Source of the DNA: DASUAS01 sp963819475
Lineage (GTDB): Bacteria; Actinomycetota; Acidimicrobiia; IMCC26256; DASPTH01
Assembly: GCA_963819475.1 (NCBI GenBank)
Contig: CAWFWE010000004.1
Span: 558,001 to 622,000, forward strand
DNA length: 64,000 nt
Direction: 5' to 3'
The position numbers were made by a program, and so were the translations under genes. The notes beneath the pieces were generated by a model. It did no database searches. It had not been told where the DNA came from and saw only the letters and a list, made by a program, of their open reading frames with translations. Below, piece after piece: positions 7,000 to 15,176 of the stretch (its first letter is position 1; each line of letters starts with the position of its first letter).

Positions 7000-9858
7000 G
7001 TGGCGGGACGCACGGCACTGGGCGGGCTGCTGCGGCGTTGGCGCATGGCTGTCGGGCTCACACAAGAGCAGCTGGCCGAGCGTGCCGGGGTCAGTGCGCG
7101 GGCGGTGAGCGATCTCGAGCGGGGCGTCCACGCTCGAGCCCGCCGGTCGACGCTCGACCGGTTGGCTGTCGGACTCGGGCTGACACCTGCACAGCAGGAG
7201 GAGCTCTTGGCCGCGTCGAGTGACGGCGCGTTGCTTCGCGTACCGCTGCCGCCGGGCACCGACGCGCTCCCGGCAGCGTCCTTCGTCGGTCGGGTGGAGG
7301 CCCGTCGTGTCCTGCGCGAGATCTGGCAATACGTCGCGGCCGGCCGGACCCGGGCTGTCCTCATCGCCGGCGAGCCGGGAATCGGGAAGTCCGCGTTGGC
7401 TGGGGTCACGGCGCGAGAGCTGCACGAGGAGGGCGCCGTCGTCCTTTTCGGTCGCTGCGAGCAGCATGCGTCGGATCCGTACCGGCCATTCGTCGAAGCG
7501 CTGCGGACCCTCGCGCGCTCGATCGCTCCCGACCGGGTCCGCGCGTTCGCCGGCGCGCAAGGTCCGCTGCTCGATGTGCTCCTCCCGGGCATGGGCCTGC
7601 TTCCTTCGGGGCGCGAGCGTACGGCGGCTGATCAGCTCGGATTGTTCGAGGCCGTGCGCTCATTCCTCGAGGGTGTCGCAGCCAACCAGCCGTGCGTGCT
7701 CATGATCACGGACCTGCACTGGGCCGACGCCTCGACATTGGCGCTCCTGCGTCACCTCGCCCGGAGCGGTAGCGGCCGGCTGCTCGTCCTCGGTACGGCG
7801 CGCCTGGAACGCGACGACACCTGTGATCAGCTGCGTGCGTCGGTCGTGGAGCTGCGTCGATCCGGACACCTTGACGTGCTCGAGCTGAACGGGCTCGACG
7901 GTGAGGAGACGGCCGAGCTGCTCCGGGGGGTCGCCGGTCTCGCACCACCGGAACTCGTGGCCGCGCTGCGGCGCGAGACCGGTGGCAACCCGTTCTTCAC
8001 CCTCGACGTCGCGCGCCAGCTCGTGAACGCCGACGCGGTCAGGGACGGTCGCTGGCGCCGATACCTGGAGGAAGGCCTGGTTCCGAGCGAGGACGTCCGG
8101 TTCGTGCTCCGCCGCCAGGTCGACCGTGTCGCAGAACCCGTCCGCCGGCTGCTCGCGATCGCCGCGCTCGTCGGGCACAGCTTCGACGTCGCGACGCTGG
8201 CTGCAGTCGCGGAGCTCGACCCGCGCGACGCTCTCGGGCACCTCGACGAGGCGGCGGCTGCGGGTCTCGTCGTCGAGACCGGGGACTTCGAGAACTGGGA
8301 GTTCGTCCACGGCCTCGTCCGCGCCAGCCTCGCGGAATCCCTGAGTCGAAGCAGCCAAGCACGCGTCCACGCCGCGATCGCCGAGCGCTTCGAGGCCGTG
8401 GGCCTCACCAGCGACGATCAGGTTGAACGCTTGGCGACGCACTACTGGCGCGCGATTCCTCTGCCCCGCGCGGCCGAGCGCGCCGCCGCGTACGCACGCC
8501 GCGGGGCACAGCGTGCCGTCGGCATGCTGGCGTGGGAGGACGCGGCGTTGGGGTTCGAACGCGCGCTGCACGCGATGGACGCAGGCGGTGGCGTCGACCC
8601 GCGCGCCCGCTGCGAGGTGCTCGTTTCCGCGGGCGAGGCGCGGACGGAGGCGTTGCAACGGCACCTGGCCCGGCCCGTGTTCGTGGACGCAGCCCGAGAT
8701 GCACTCGGGCTCGACGCGCCGGAGCTCCTCGGCCGCGCCGCCCGCGGCTACGCGTACATGACGAAGCGGGGGCAGCCTGAACCTGATGCGGTCGACACGT
8801 GGCAGTGCGCACTGGCCCGGAACCCTGCGGGTGACCTCGACACCAGAGTCATGGTGCTGTGCGCGCTCGCGACCGCCCAGCGGCTGACCGGTGACGGTCC
8901 CGGTATGCACGCGTCGAGCGACGAGGCGCTCGAGTTGGCGCGGCGCTCTGCGGTGCCGGACACGCTCGTAGTCGCGTTGGCGAACGAGTCGACCGCGCTG
9001 TGGGCCTCACCCGAGCTCACGCGACGCATCGAGCTCGCGCAGGAGCTCATCGAGCTGGCACGGCGGCTCGGCGACGTCGACGCGGAGCTCGACGGCTTGG
9101 CACTGCTCTTTCTTCCACTCCTAGGCGCGGGCCACGTCGCCGAGGCCGACCGTGTCGTCGACCAGGTTGACGCTCGCGCCGGAGAGCACCACCGCCGCCT
9201 GAGCATCGCCCAGGCGATGCAATGGCACGCAACGCGGCATTTGATGCGCGGAGAGGTGGACGAGGCATGCCTGGCGGCGAGTCGCGCACTCGACATCTCG
9301 GGTGGAGCACCGAACTTCACCGCTGGGTACTACGCATTTCAGCTTTCCCTCGACCGACTACGCGAACAGCCCGCGTCGGTGGACCCTGCCGTGGCCGCGT
9401 TCGCGGACAAGGAGCCCGGACTCACCGTCTGGCGCGCTGCGGCCATGTCCGAGTACTGCCGCCTCGGAGAATTCGACACGGCTCGTCGCCTCGTTGGCCG
9501 CTCCGATCTCGCGATCCCGAGCGAGTTGGAGTGCGGTGACACCAGGCTCACGACGCTGGTCCTCCTGGCCGAGGTCGCCGCCGCATTCGGTGATGCTGCT
9601 GCCGCACGTCGGCTCATCGCGCAGCTCGAGCCCTACGCCGGCTCGCTCGTCGTCGTCGCATCGGGAACGTCGTGTGAGGGTGCGGTGGACCGCTATCTCG
9701 GGCTGCTTGCGCTCACGCTCGGTGACGACGCCGGCGGTCGCGAGCGGCTCGCGACCGCGGCCGCGCTCGAACACGCGAGCGATGCACCGGCGCTCGCGGC
9801 TCGCACCGAGCGGGATCTGGACCGTGCGCGAGCGCGCGCGAACGTGTCTCGCCGGTAG
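7000..9858 (+). CDS. XRE-type HTH / AAA ATPase / TPR regulator
   Basis: 952 aa. The GTG at 7000 follows a GGGAGGGGGG Shine-Dalgarno stretch and starts just before the first domain. Residues about 5-65 are a Cro/C1-type helix-turn-helix (GLTQEQLAERAGVSARAVSD). Next is a STAND/LAL-like ATPase with Walker A GEPGIGKS (about 123) and Walker B MITDLHWAD (about 234), then a long alpha-helical C-terminus of TPR type. This is the layout of large ligand-gated transcription regulators, but with an N-terminal XRE domain in place of the C-terminal LuxR domain. It is divergent from the 6810-2343 cassette and ends 6 bp from the convergent propeller gene, so it likely controls the island cargo. Confidence 0.85.
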   Translation: MAGRTALGGLLRRWRMAVGLTQEQLAERAGVSARAVSDLERGVHARARRSTLDRLAVGLGLTPAQQEELLAASSDGALLRVPLPPGTDALPAASFVGRVEARRVLREIWQYVAAGRTRAVLIAGEPGIGKSALAGVTARELHEEGAVVLFGRCEQHASDPYRPFVEALRTLARSIAPDRVRAFAGAQGPLLDVLLPGMGLLPSGRERTAADQLGLFEAVRSFLEGVAANQPCVLMITDLHWADASTLALLRHLARSGSGRLLVLGTARLERDDTCDQLRASVVELRRSGHLDVLELNGLDGEETAELLRGVAGLAPPELVAALRRETGGNPFFTLDVARQLVNADAVRDGRWRRYLEEGLVPSEDVRFVLRRQVDRVAEPVRRLLAIAALVGHSFDVATLAAVAELDPRDALGHLDEAAAAGLVVETGDFENWEFVHGLVRASLAESLSRSSQARVHAAIAERFEAVGLTSDDQVERLATHYWRAIPLPRAAERAAAYARRGAQRAVGMLAWEDAALGFERALHAMDAGGGVDPRARCEVLVSAGEARTEALQRHLARPVFVDAARDALGLDAPELLGRAARGYAYMTKRGQPEPDAVDTWQCALARNPAGDLDTRVMVLCALATAQRLTGDGPGMHASSDEALELARRSAVPDTLVVALANESTALWASPELTRRIELAQELIELARRLGDVDAELDGLALLFLPLLGAGHVAEADRVVDQVDARAGEHHRRLSIAQAMQWHATRHLMRGEVDEACLAASRALDISGGAPNFTAGYYAFQLSLDRLREQPASVDPAVAAFADKEPGLTVWRAAAMSEYCRLGEFDTARRLVGRSDLAIPSELECGDTRLTTLVLLAEVAAAFGDAAAARRLIAQLEPYAGSLVVVASGTSCEGAVDRYLGLLALTLGDDAGGRERLATAAALEHASDAPALAARTERDLDRARARANVSRR

Positions 9859-9864
9859 CTCACG

Positions 9865-11079
9865 TCAGCGCCGAATCGTCCCCGAGACGATGCCGAGGCC
9901 GACGAGGTCATTGGACGAGCCGTACTCGCGGAAGGTGACGGCGACGTGACCGTTGGCGACCGCCACGCCGGTCGGCTCCGCACTCGTACCGCTCCGCACA
10001 GCGAGCTGTGGGTCGTCCGTCGCCCGCTTCCATGTCGATCCGTTGCGGGAGGTCCAGAGCGCGACGTGGGAACCGTCGCTGCCAGCGGCGACCACGGTGC
10101 CGCCGGCAACGGTCGCTACCAGCAATCCCGCGGAGGTCCCGCTCTCGTTCGAGACGAACTCCGTGGTGCCGTCGGATGGGGTCCATTCCGCGCCGTCGGG
10201 CGATGACCACGCCGCTCCGATCTCCGTGCCGGGATAGTTGGCCACGCCCACTCCCACGAATCGACCGCCGAGCATGACGAGGCCCTCGATCGAAGAGAAC
10301 GTGCTGACACCCAGCTCGTTGATGGTGCCGGCGCTCCACTGTGACCCGTCCGGGGATGCCCACGCGGCCGCGATGTTGTTCAACCGACCGGCCGCCGTGA
10401 ACCTCGAGCCCGAGGCCACGACCTGGTTGATGACTGCGGAGGGGCCGCCGGCCAGCACGACGTCGCCGACGGACTGCCAGCGGTTCCCGTGTGAGCGCCA
10501 CAGCGCGTATCCGACGTCGGGGTTCACGACGAGAAGCACCAAGCCATCCTTGGTCGCGGAGAGCGATTCGGGGCGATACCCGGCGGGCACAGCGAACCCC
10601 GAGCCCTTGTACTTCACCCACCGCTTGCCGTTCGACGAGGACCACGCGAGCGTCGCGTTTCCCTGATCGGGGGCTGGTCGACCGAACGCCACGAACTTGT
10701 CGCGGTCGAACGCGATCTTGGTGACAATCGTCCCAGAAGGAAAGTCGGCCGCGGAACCCTGCGCCTGCTTCCACACCGCGCCGTCGCTCGACGCCCAGAT
10801 CGGAGCGCCCGGGCCGCTATTGCGATTCAGCCCGATCACCACGAACGTCTTGCCGTCCGTCGCGAGGCCGTTCACGTTGCCCAATCCGGCCGCACCTGCG
10901 GGGCTGCGGGTCCACTCGTAGTTGCTCCCCGAGTCCGCCGAACCGGCCGCCGTTCTGCGAGCCGACGACGTCCGAGTCGCCGCACCCGCTCCGTTCGCCG
11001 CGACTGCGAGGGCGAGACAGAACGCCATCGCGAGCACGCCGGCCCGCCGCGGGGATCCGTCCGACACACCTCCTCGCAC
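9865..11079 (-). CDS. Exported beta-propeller-like protein (WxSSDGxxW repeats)
   Basis: About 404 aa from GTG 11079, chosen because a GGGGAGG sequence lies 6 nt upstream. A signal peptide follows (VLAMAFCLALAVAANGAGA). The mature part has six spaced repeats of the type (A/L)W.S(S/P)(D/N)G..W, for example WASSDGAVWKQ, WSSSNGKRWVK, WASPDGSQWSA, WSSPDGAEWTP and WTSRNGSTWKR. This suggests a sialidase/BNR-type six-bladed propeller. No catalytic residues could be assigned. It faces the regulator gene convergently and carries a CACATCTCC-like block about 80 bp upstream, so it may share the same control. Confidence 0.72.
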   Translation of the reverse strand: MRGGVSDGSPRRAGVLAMAFCLALAVAANGAGAATRTSSARRTAAGSADSGSNYEWTRSPAGAAGLGNVNGLATDGKTFVVIGLNRNSGPGAPIWASSDGAVWKQAQGSAADFPSGTIVTKIAFDRDKFVAFGRPAPDQGNATLAWSSSNGKRWVKYKGSGFAVPAGYRPESLSATKDGLVLLVVNPDVGYALWRSHGNRWQSVGDVVLAGGPSAVINQVVASGSRFTAAGRLNNIAAAWASPDGSQWSAGTINELGVSTFSSIEGLVMLGGRFVGVGVANYPGTEIGAAWSSPDGAEWTPSDGTTEFVSNESGTSAGLLVATVAGGTVVAAGSDGSHVALWTSRNGSTWKRATDDPQLAVRSGTSAEPTGVAVANGHVAVTFREYGSSNDLVGLGIVSGTIRR

Positions 11080-11156
11080 CACGACCCTCCCCGCCCGGCT
11101 CGGTGACCACGCCTCCACGGATGGCGCCATCGTCCTGCTTCGAAGGCGCCGGCACC

Positions 11157-11181
11157 ACGAATCTCCCTCACATCTCCGCCC
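11157..11181. promoter_or_regulatory. CACATCTCC-like block upstream of propeller gene
   Basis: The ACGAATCTCC...CACATCTCCGCCCAC pattern aligns with 6925-6956 upstream of the XRE-ATPase gene. It is a possible operator for the island regulator, on similarity and position only. Confidence 0.35.
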
Positions 11182-11588
11182 ACCTCTTCCTGTTGTGGGC
11201 TGGCGCGTTCTTCTCTGGGCTGGTTCGACCCAGCCTGCGCCGCGGCTGGTCGCTCGGACTTGTGTCGTCCGCCCTCCCCGGGGGGTCTCCGCCCCACTCC
11301 CATTGGCTCGTACCTGCGCTCGGTCCCCTCGGCTCGGGATGAGTAGGCACTGGTCCTCGGATGGTCGGTGCGTTGGCCGATACCGGCGGTCCCGTGCGCG
11401 TCGCGCTCGATCACGGTGTGCCGGTCGGCCACCGAGGAGAGCATTGCCCGATCTTCGCGACGGAACGTTCGGCCTCGAGCGCTGAGCGGCACCCGCACAC
11501 GAAAGATGACGCGGCGCGAGGCGCTACGCGGCCGGCGAGGAACCCGCGGTCGGGGCGAAATCAGGTGTCAAGTGGTGGCATGAGACAC

Positions 11589-11612
11589 TTCTACCGGATC
11601 AGCTACCGGATC
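11589..11612 (+). repeat. 12-bp repeat pair (putative arm-type site, internal)
   Basis: TTCTACCGGATC followed directly by AGCTACCGGATC. Same unit and tandem spacing as at 315-338 and 12879-12902. It lies just left of the MNT-HEPN module, so it may mark an older element end or a separately acquired module. Confidence 0.65.
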
Positions 11613-11728
11613 AGCTGACATCAGCCGTGAGAAGACGGCAGCGGCTTCTGCTCGCATACCTGGCAGCACCCATCCGTACACATCCTCCAGCCTGCTTGTC
11701 GAACGTCAGATCGCGGTCGAGGTAGTTA

Positions 11729-11764
11729 CTCTCATGGATGAGAGGATCCTCTCATCCATGAGAG
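11729..11764. promoter_or_regulatory. 36-bp perfect palindrome, candidate MNT-HEPN operator
   Basis: Perfect 36-bp palindrome centred on GGATCC. Each half is itself a 16-bp palindrome (CTCTCATGGATGAGAG and CTCTCATCCATGAGAG; 7-bp arms with a 2-bp spacer). It abuts the -10 hexamer and covers the -35 position of the toxin-antitoxin promoter. Two adjacent dyads suit two repressor dimers. The winged-helix N-terminus of the first gene product is the likely binder, giving autorepression. Confidence 0.75.
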
Positions 11765-11765
11765 G

Positions 11766-11771
11766 TATAAT
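11766..11771 (+). promoter_or_regulatory. -10 element TATAAT of leaderless MNT-HEPN promoter
   Basis: Consensus TATAAT ends 5 nt before the ATG at 11777. A transcription start 6-8 nt downstream would fall at the ATG itself, so the mRNA is predicted to be leaderless. There is no ribosome binding site, as expected. No -35 consensus is visible; that position is inside the palindrome. Confidence 0.7.
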
Positions 11772-11776
11772 GGCTC

Positions 11777-12400
11777 ATGGATTTCAGGCGACCGGTCGAG
11801 GTGCTGATCCCCGACGCGCAGGGCCGGGTCCTAGGGGCGCTGGCTCGCACCACCGAAGAACTGACTCTGACCACTCTCGCCGATCTGTCAGGCGTGTCCC
11901 TCGCCCACGCCGCTCGTGTCGTCCCTCGGCTTGTGGAACTCGGAGTCGTTGAACGGCGAGACGTACCACCCGCAGTCCTCGTGAGGCTCGCGCCAGACAA
12001 CCTTGCGGCTCAAGTCCTTCTCTCCCTCGCCGACCTTCGACACACCCTCTTGCACGAGCTGCGCCGGAGTGCGCGGAAGCTCGATCCCGCTCCCACGAAC
12101 GTGACGTTGTTCGGGTCCTTCGCTCGCGGTGATGAGGACTCCGCGAGCGACATCGACGTCGTCGTGGTAAGACCGAGCACGATCAGCGAGGACGACGCGG
12201 CCTGGTCGGAGTCGATCGCCGAATGGGAAGACTCCGTGCGACGCATCTCCGGGAACGCCGTCAACCGCATCGAGGTCGGCGAGGACGAGGTACCGAAGCT
12301 GATGCGCTCGCGGCGGCCGCTTTGGCAGGCGATCCGTCAAGAGGGCGTCATTTTGCAGGGCACGCCGTTGGTGGAGATCGGAAGCCAGACCCGTGCCTAA
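11777..12400 (+). CDS. MNT-type nucleotidyltransferase antitoxin with winged-HTH
   Basis: 207 aa. Residues about 15-75 form a winged helix (LTLTTLADLSGVSLAHAARV, VERRDVPPAVLV). Residues about 108-200 form a minimal nucleotidyltransferase with GSFARGDEDSASDID (GSxxRG...SDxD, the metal-binding pair) at about 113-127. In MNT-HEPN (type VII) toxin-antitoxin systems the MNT protein AMPylates and so inactivates the HEPN toxin. The extra DNA-binding domain suggests it also represses its own promoter through the palindrome upstream. It overlaps the HEPN gene by 8 bp. Confidence 0.88.
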   Translation: MDFRRPVEVLIPDAQGRVLGALARTTEELTLTTLADLSGVSLAHAARVVPRLVELGVVERRDVPPAVLVRLAPDNLAAQVLLSLADLRHTLLHELRRSARKLDPAPTNVTLFGSFARGDEDSASDIDVVVVRPSTISEDDAAWSESIAEWEDSVRRISGNAVNRIEVGEDEVPKLMRSRRPLWQAIRQEGVILQGTPLVEIGSQTRA

Positions 12401-12791
12401 GGGAGGCCGGACCCGCCGGGTCACACAGCAGCAGGTCCGCAGCTACCTCGGCAAGGCCGAGGAGTTCCTCGCCGCAGCTCGTGACAGCTTGACCACGGGC
12501 CACACGCTCGCGGCCACAAGTCTCGCCGCACACGCCGCGATCAGCGCCGGAGATGCGATCTGCGGAGCACGCACCGGCCAACGCGCCGCCGGCACCGATC
12601 ACGCTCAGGCCGCTGTGCTTCTCGGCCAGGCTGGTCGTGAAGGCAAGGACGCAGCGCGTCTGCTCACCCGGCTGATGCCCCTCAAGAACCGAGTCGAGTA
12701 CGAGCCACAAGACGTGCCGAAAGCCACCGCGACGCGCGCCGTCGATCAGGCCGAACGGATCGTGCAGATCGCTCGGCAGGTCGTCGGTTGA
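12393..12791 (+). CDS. HEPN-domain ribonuclease toxin
   Basis: 132 aa, alpha-helical. A candidate Rx4-6H motif occurs at QRAAGTDH (R-x5-H, about residues 63-70), and the late KNRVEYEP is typical of the short HEPN proteins paired with MNT partners. It starts inside the 3' end of the MNT gene (8-bp overlap), so translation is coupled. Predicted role: RNase toxin kept inactive by the MNT partner, which would stabilise the island or act in defence. The basic N-terminus (MPKGGRTRRVT) could contact RNA. Confidence 0.85.
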   Translation: MPKGGRTRRVTQQQVRSYLGKAEEFLAAARDSLTTGHTLAATSLAAHAAISAGDAICGARTGQRAAGTDHAQAAVLLGQAGREGKDAARLLTRLMPLKNRVEYEPQDVPKATATRAVDQAERIVQIARQVVG

Positions 12792-12810
12792 CAACGTTCG
12801 CTGAGCGAAG

Positions 12811-12861
12811 TGTCACCCACGTACCGGAGCCGCAGTGTCAAGCATGAACCGGAACCGCACA
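12811..12861 (-). mobile_element. Solo IS481-family end (remnant)
   Basis: Read on the minus strand from 12861, the sequence starts TGTGCGGTTCCGGTTCATGC and continues with TGACAC and CTCCGGTA blocks. It closely matches the left end of the IS at 351 (TGTGCGGACCCGGTTCATGC). No transposase or second end lies nearby, so this is a leftover of an older, related insertion. Confidence 0.65.
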
Positions 12862-12878
12862 AGTTTCGCTGAGTGGCC

Positions 12879-12902
12879 TTCTACCGGATCTTCTACCGGA
12901 TG
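12879..12902 (+). repeat. Tandem 12-bp repeat pair (putative arm-type site, right)
   Basis: TTCTACCGGATC then TTCTACCGGATG, 109 bp inside attR. Matches the pair next to attL at 23 of 24 positions. Confidence 0.75.
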
Positions 12903-13010
12903 CCCCGACATCGGGCGGCTCGAGCCGTCATCCGCCGAACGGCGTCGACGCGAAACCGCAGCTCACAGGGCTGCTGCGTCACCCGGCGACACTGCCCGAA
13001 CACCCAGAAG

Positions 13011-13059
13011 CTGACTACGGATCAGAAGGTTGGGGGTTCGAATCCCTCCGAGCGCGCTG
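13011..13059 (+). repeat. attR core: 49-bp copy of tRNA-Arg 3' half
   Basis: Exact copy of 207-255. It lacks the acceptor 5' strand and D-arm, so it is not a working tRNA. It defines the right end of the island. Confidence 0.9.
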
Positions 13060-13228
13060 AGAGGCCTTGAGTTGTTCCGGTTGATGGTTGACACGGCGCA
13101 CATGGGATGTCTCGCGCCGGCACCCGCATCCCGGATCGCTCCGGTGGCGTTGGCAGGGTCGATGGGGGAGCGGCTCCGGCGTGCATCCCGGGTCCTGGTC
13201 CCCTGACCGACTGCACGGAGGTTCTCCC

Positions 13229-14094
13229 ATGCCCCGGACCCTGGCCGGGGCGCTCCTCGTCGGAGGTGTCCTCGTCCTCGCCGCGCCGGCGGCGTCGGCC
13301 GACCCGCAGGTGCCGTTCGTCCAGGACGTCTACGCGCGCACGCACCTGGCGAAGTCGGGCATGGACATCACGGTGCCACCGGGCGTCTTCACGGGTTCGA
13401 TCGACCTCGCCACCGGTGACCAGACCGGAACGCTGTCATTGCCGCCGGCCACGGTGACCATCAACCTGTTCGGTGTCCTTCCCGCCGCCGACGCGTCGTT
13501 CGTCATGGAGGCCGCCGGACCGATTCACGGCCACGTCGACCTCGCGACCTTCACCGTCGACACGACCGCGGCGTTCAACGTGAGGCTGGCTCGGCTCACG
13601 CCGCACGGCACCTCGGTGAACCTGTCGGCGACCACTGCACGACCATGTCACCCGTGACCGTCACCATGCACGGTGTCGTGAACCCCGCCACCGGTGGGAC
13701 GTTCGCCAGCACCTACACCATCCCGACGTTCAAGGACTGCGGTGCGCTCACACCGGCGATCACGGCGTTCGTGTCCGGCCCGGGCAACACGTTCGTCGCC
13801 GGCTTCGCGCCGCACGGTTCGCCGCCGCCGCCGACCGCCCCGACCACGACGCAACCTCCCGCGCCGCCGGCGGCGACGGCCGACATGCACGCGCAGGTCA
13901 CCCTGCCGCTGCCGGCGGGCGGCCCCACGACCAATGGCCGGCTGCAGGTGACCATCCCGACTCCCGCGCTCCCGCCGCTCGTGACCGTGACGCCGGCGCC
14001 ACCGCCGAACGTGGTGGACTCGATCGTGAAGTCGTCCTCGGCGGGTGACCGGACCGAGCGCGTGATCCCGGTGCGCTACCCGGTGAGCCCGTAG
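13229..14094 (+). pseudogene. Secreted protein, split by a one-base deletion
   Basis: ATG 13229 follows GGAGG (13217-13221) and gives a signal peptide (LAGALLVGGVLVLAAPAASA). The first frame ends at 13657. The continuation in the next frame, from about SGDHCTTMSPVTVTM, runs to TAG 14092-14094 through a Pro/Thr-rich linker (PPPPTAPTTTQPPAPPAAT). At 13625-13632 the sequence TCGGCGAC would join the frames if it read TCGGGCGAC, so one G is missing. The joined protein would be about 288 aa, beta-rich and exported; function unknown. Its end overlaps the convergent amidohydrolase gene by 19 bp. It is the first gene outside the island. Confidence 0.75.
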
Positions 14095-15176
14095 AGCTCG
14101 GCGCAGTTCTTCCAGAGGATCTTGGCCTTGTGCTCGTCGCCGAGCGGAGTGAGCCACTCGTCGGTGAGCGCCTTGGAGTTGGGCCAGGTCGTCTCCGAGT
14201 GGGGGTAGTCGCTCGCCCACATGATGTTGTCGATCCCGATGTGCTCGCGCTCGCGCAGCCCCACCGGATCCTCCATGAACGTGCCGAAGACCTGGCGGCG
14301 GAAGTAGTGGCTCGGCGGCTCGACCAGCTCGCTGTTGGTCCAGAACCGGTGCTTCTCCCACAGGTGATCGGAGTAGTACTGGAAGAACGAGATCCAACCG
14401 ATCTGGCCCTCGACCGCGACGAACTTCAGCTCGGGGTAGCGCTGCATGACGAGCCCGTGGATGAGCTCGGAGACCGACTCCGCCATCGTGAGCTTGCTCA
14501 TCACCAGGCCGGTCATGAAGCGCGGCGCGCTGTCGTAGATGCTGGCGACGGGGGTCCCGGGGCGGCGACCACCGACGTGCAACCCGATCGGCATGCCGGT
14601 GTCGCGGAACGCCTCCCACATGGGGTTCCACCGCTCCTCGCCGTAGTCGCCCTCGGGTGGGAACAACGGGATGTACCCACTCACGAGGCCGAGCTGCGCG
14701 GCGGCCCAGTGAATCTCCTCGGCCGCACGCTCGGGTGTGTCGATCGGGATCGCGGCGACGCCGAGCAGCCGCCCGGGCGCGTAGGACGCATAGGTGGACA
14801 GCCACCGGTTGTACCCGCGGACGCTGTTGAGGCGCAGGGCCGGATCCGACGACAGCAAGGGTCCACCGACGTAGAGCACCTCGGCGTCGACGCCGTCGGT
14901 GTCCATGTCCTTGACCCGCTCGACGGGATCCCACGCACCCGGGCGCTGCTCGTTCAGCTTGCGGACGTTGAGGGAGAACTGCTCGGGTTTCTTCCCCGCC
15001 AAGTTGTCGAGGGTCATGATCGGCGTCCGCTTGCCCTCGAAGACGCGGAAGTCGCCCTCGTCGGTGCGCTCGATCCGCGGTGCCCGGTCGCGGAACTCGG
15101 GGTCGAGGTACTCCTGCCACGCCTCGTCGGGCATGGTCACGTGGGAATCCGAGGAGATGAGGTGGTAGTCGGTCAC
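14076..15176 (-). CDS. Amidohydrolase family 2 (PF04909) protein
   Basis: 366 aa from GTG 15176, preceded by GGAGGT. The N-terminal SSDSHVTMPDEAW is the metal-site strand of the ACMSD-like amidohydrolases (D-x-H variant). IGLHVGGRR in the middle and a late WASDYPHSE supply further His/Asp ligands. Proteins of this group are decarboxylases or hydrolases of aromatic and other cyclic acids; the substrate cannot be told. A second member starts at 63465. Confidence 0.85.
   Translation of the reverse strand: MTDYHLISSDSHVTMPDEAWQEYLDPEFRDRAPRIERTDEGDFRVFEGKRTPIMTLDNLAGKKPEQFSLNVRKLNEQRPGAWDPVERVKDMDTDGVDAEVLYVGGPLLSSDPALRLNSVRGYNRWLSTYASYAPGRLLGVAAIPIDTPERAAEEIHWAAAQLGLVSGYIPLFPPEGDYGEERWNPMWEAFRDTGMPIGLHVGGRRPGTPVASIYDSAPRFMTGLVMSKLTMAESVSELIHGLVMQRYPELKFVAVEGQIGWISFFQYYSDHLWEKHRFWTNSELVEPPSHYFRRQVFGTFMEDPVGLREREHIGIDNIMWASDYPHSETTWPNSKALTDEWLTPLGDEHKAKILWKNCAELYGLTG

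Larger units (their letters stand above)
11080..11728. other. Long intergenic region between propeller and MNT-HEPN genes
   Basis: No convincing coding frame. It contains the CACATCTCC-like block (11157-11181), GC-rich sequence with no clear hairpin terminator, and the middle pair of 12-bp arm-type repeats (11589-11612). The DNA becomes less GC-rich toward the toxin-antitoxin promoter. Confidence 0.5.
207..13059. mobile_element. Genomic island integrated in tRNA-Arg(ACG)
   Basis: The segment is bounded by the 49-bp direct repeats, about 12.8 kb from core to core. It carries an IS481-family insertion sequence, a truncated tyrosine integrase facing the tRNA side, a four-gene secreted/membrane cassette with a divergent XRE-ATPase regulator, an exported propeller protein and an MNT-HEPN toxin-antitoxin pair. 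Paired 12-bp repeats near each end resemble integrase arm sites. The integrase is degenerate, so the element is probably immobile without help in trans. No conjugation, replication or phage structural genes are visible. Confidence 0.85.

Noticed and set aside
11729..11764. The palindrome as a rho-independent terminator
   Set aside because: No T-run follows, it abuts a perfect -10 box and a start codon, and each half is its own dyad, which fits an operator better.
315..12902. CRISPR array from the repeated 12-mers
   Set aside because: Only paired units with no spacers at three distant sites, and no cas genes.
13011..13059. A second tRNA-Arg gene
   Set aside because: Only the 3' half is present; the 5' acceptor strand and D-arm are missing. 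It is the attR copy.
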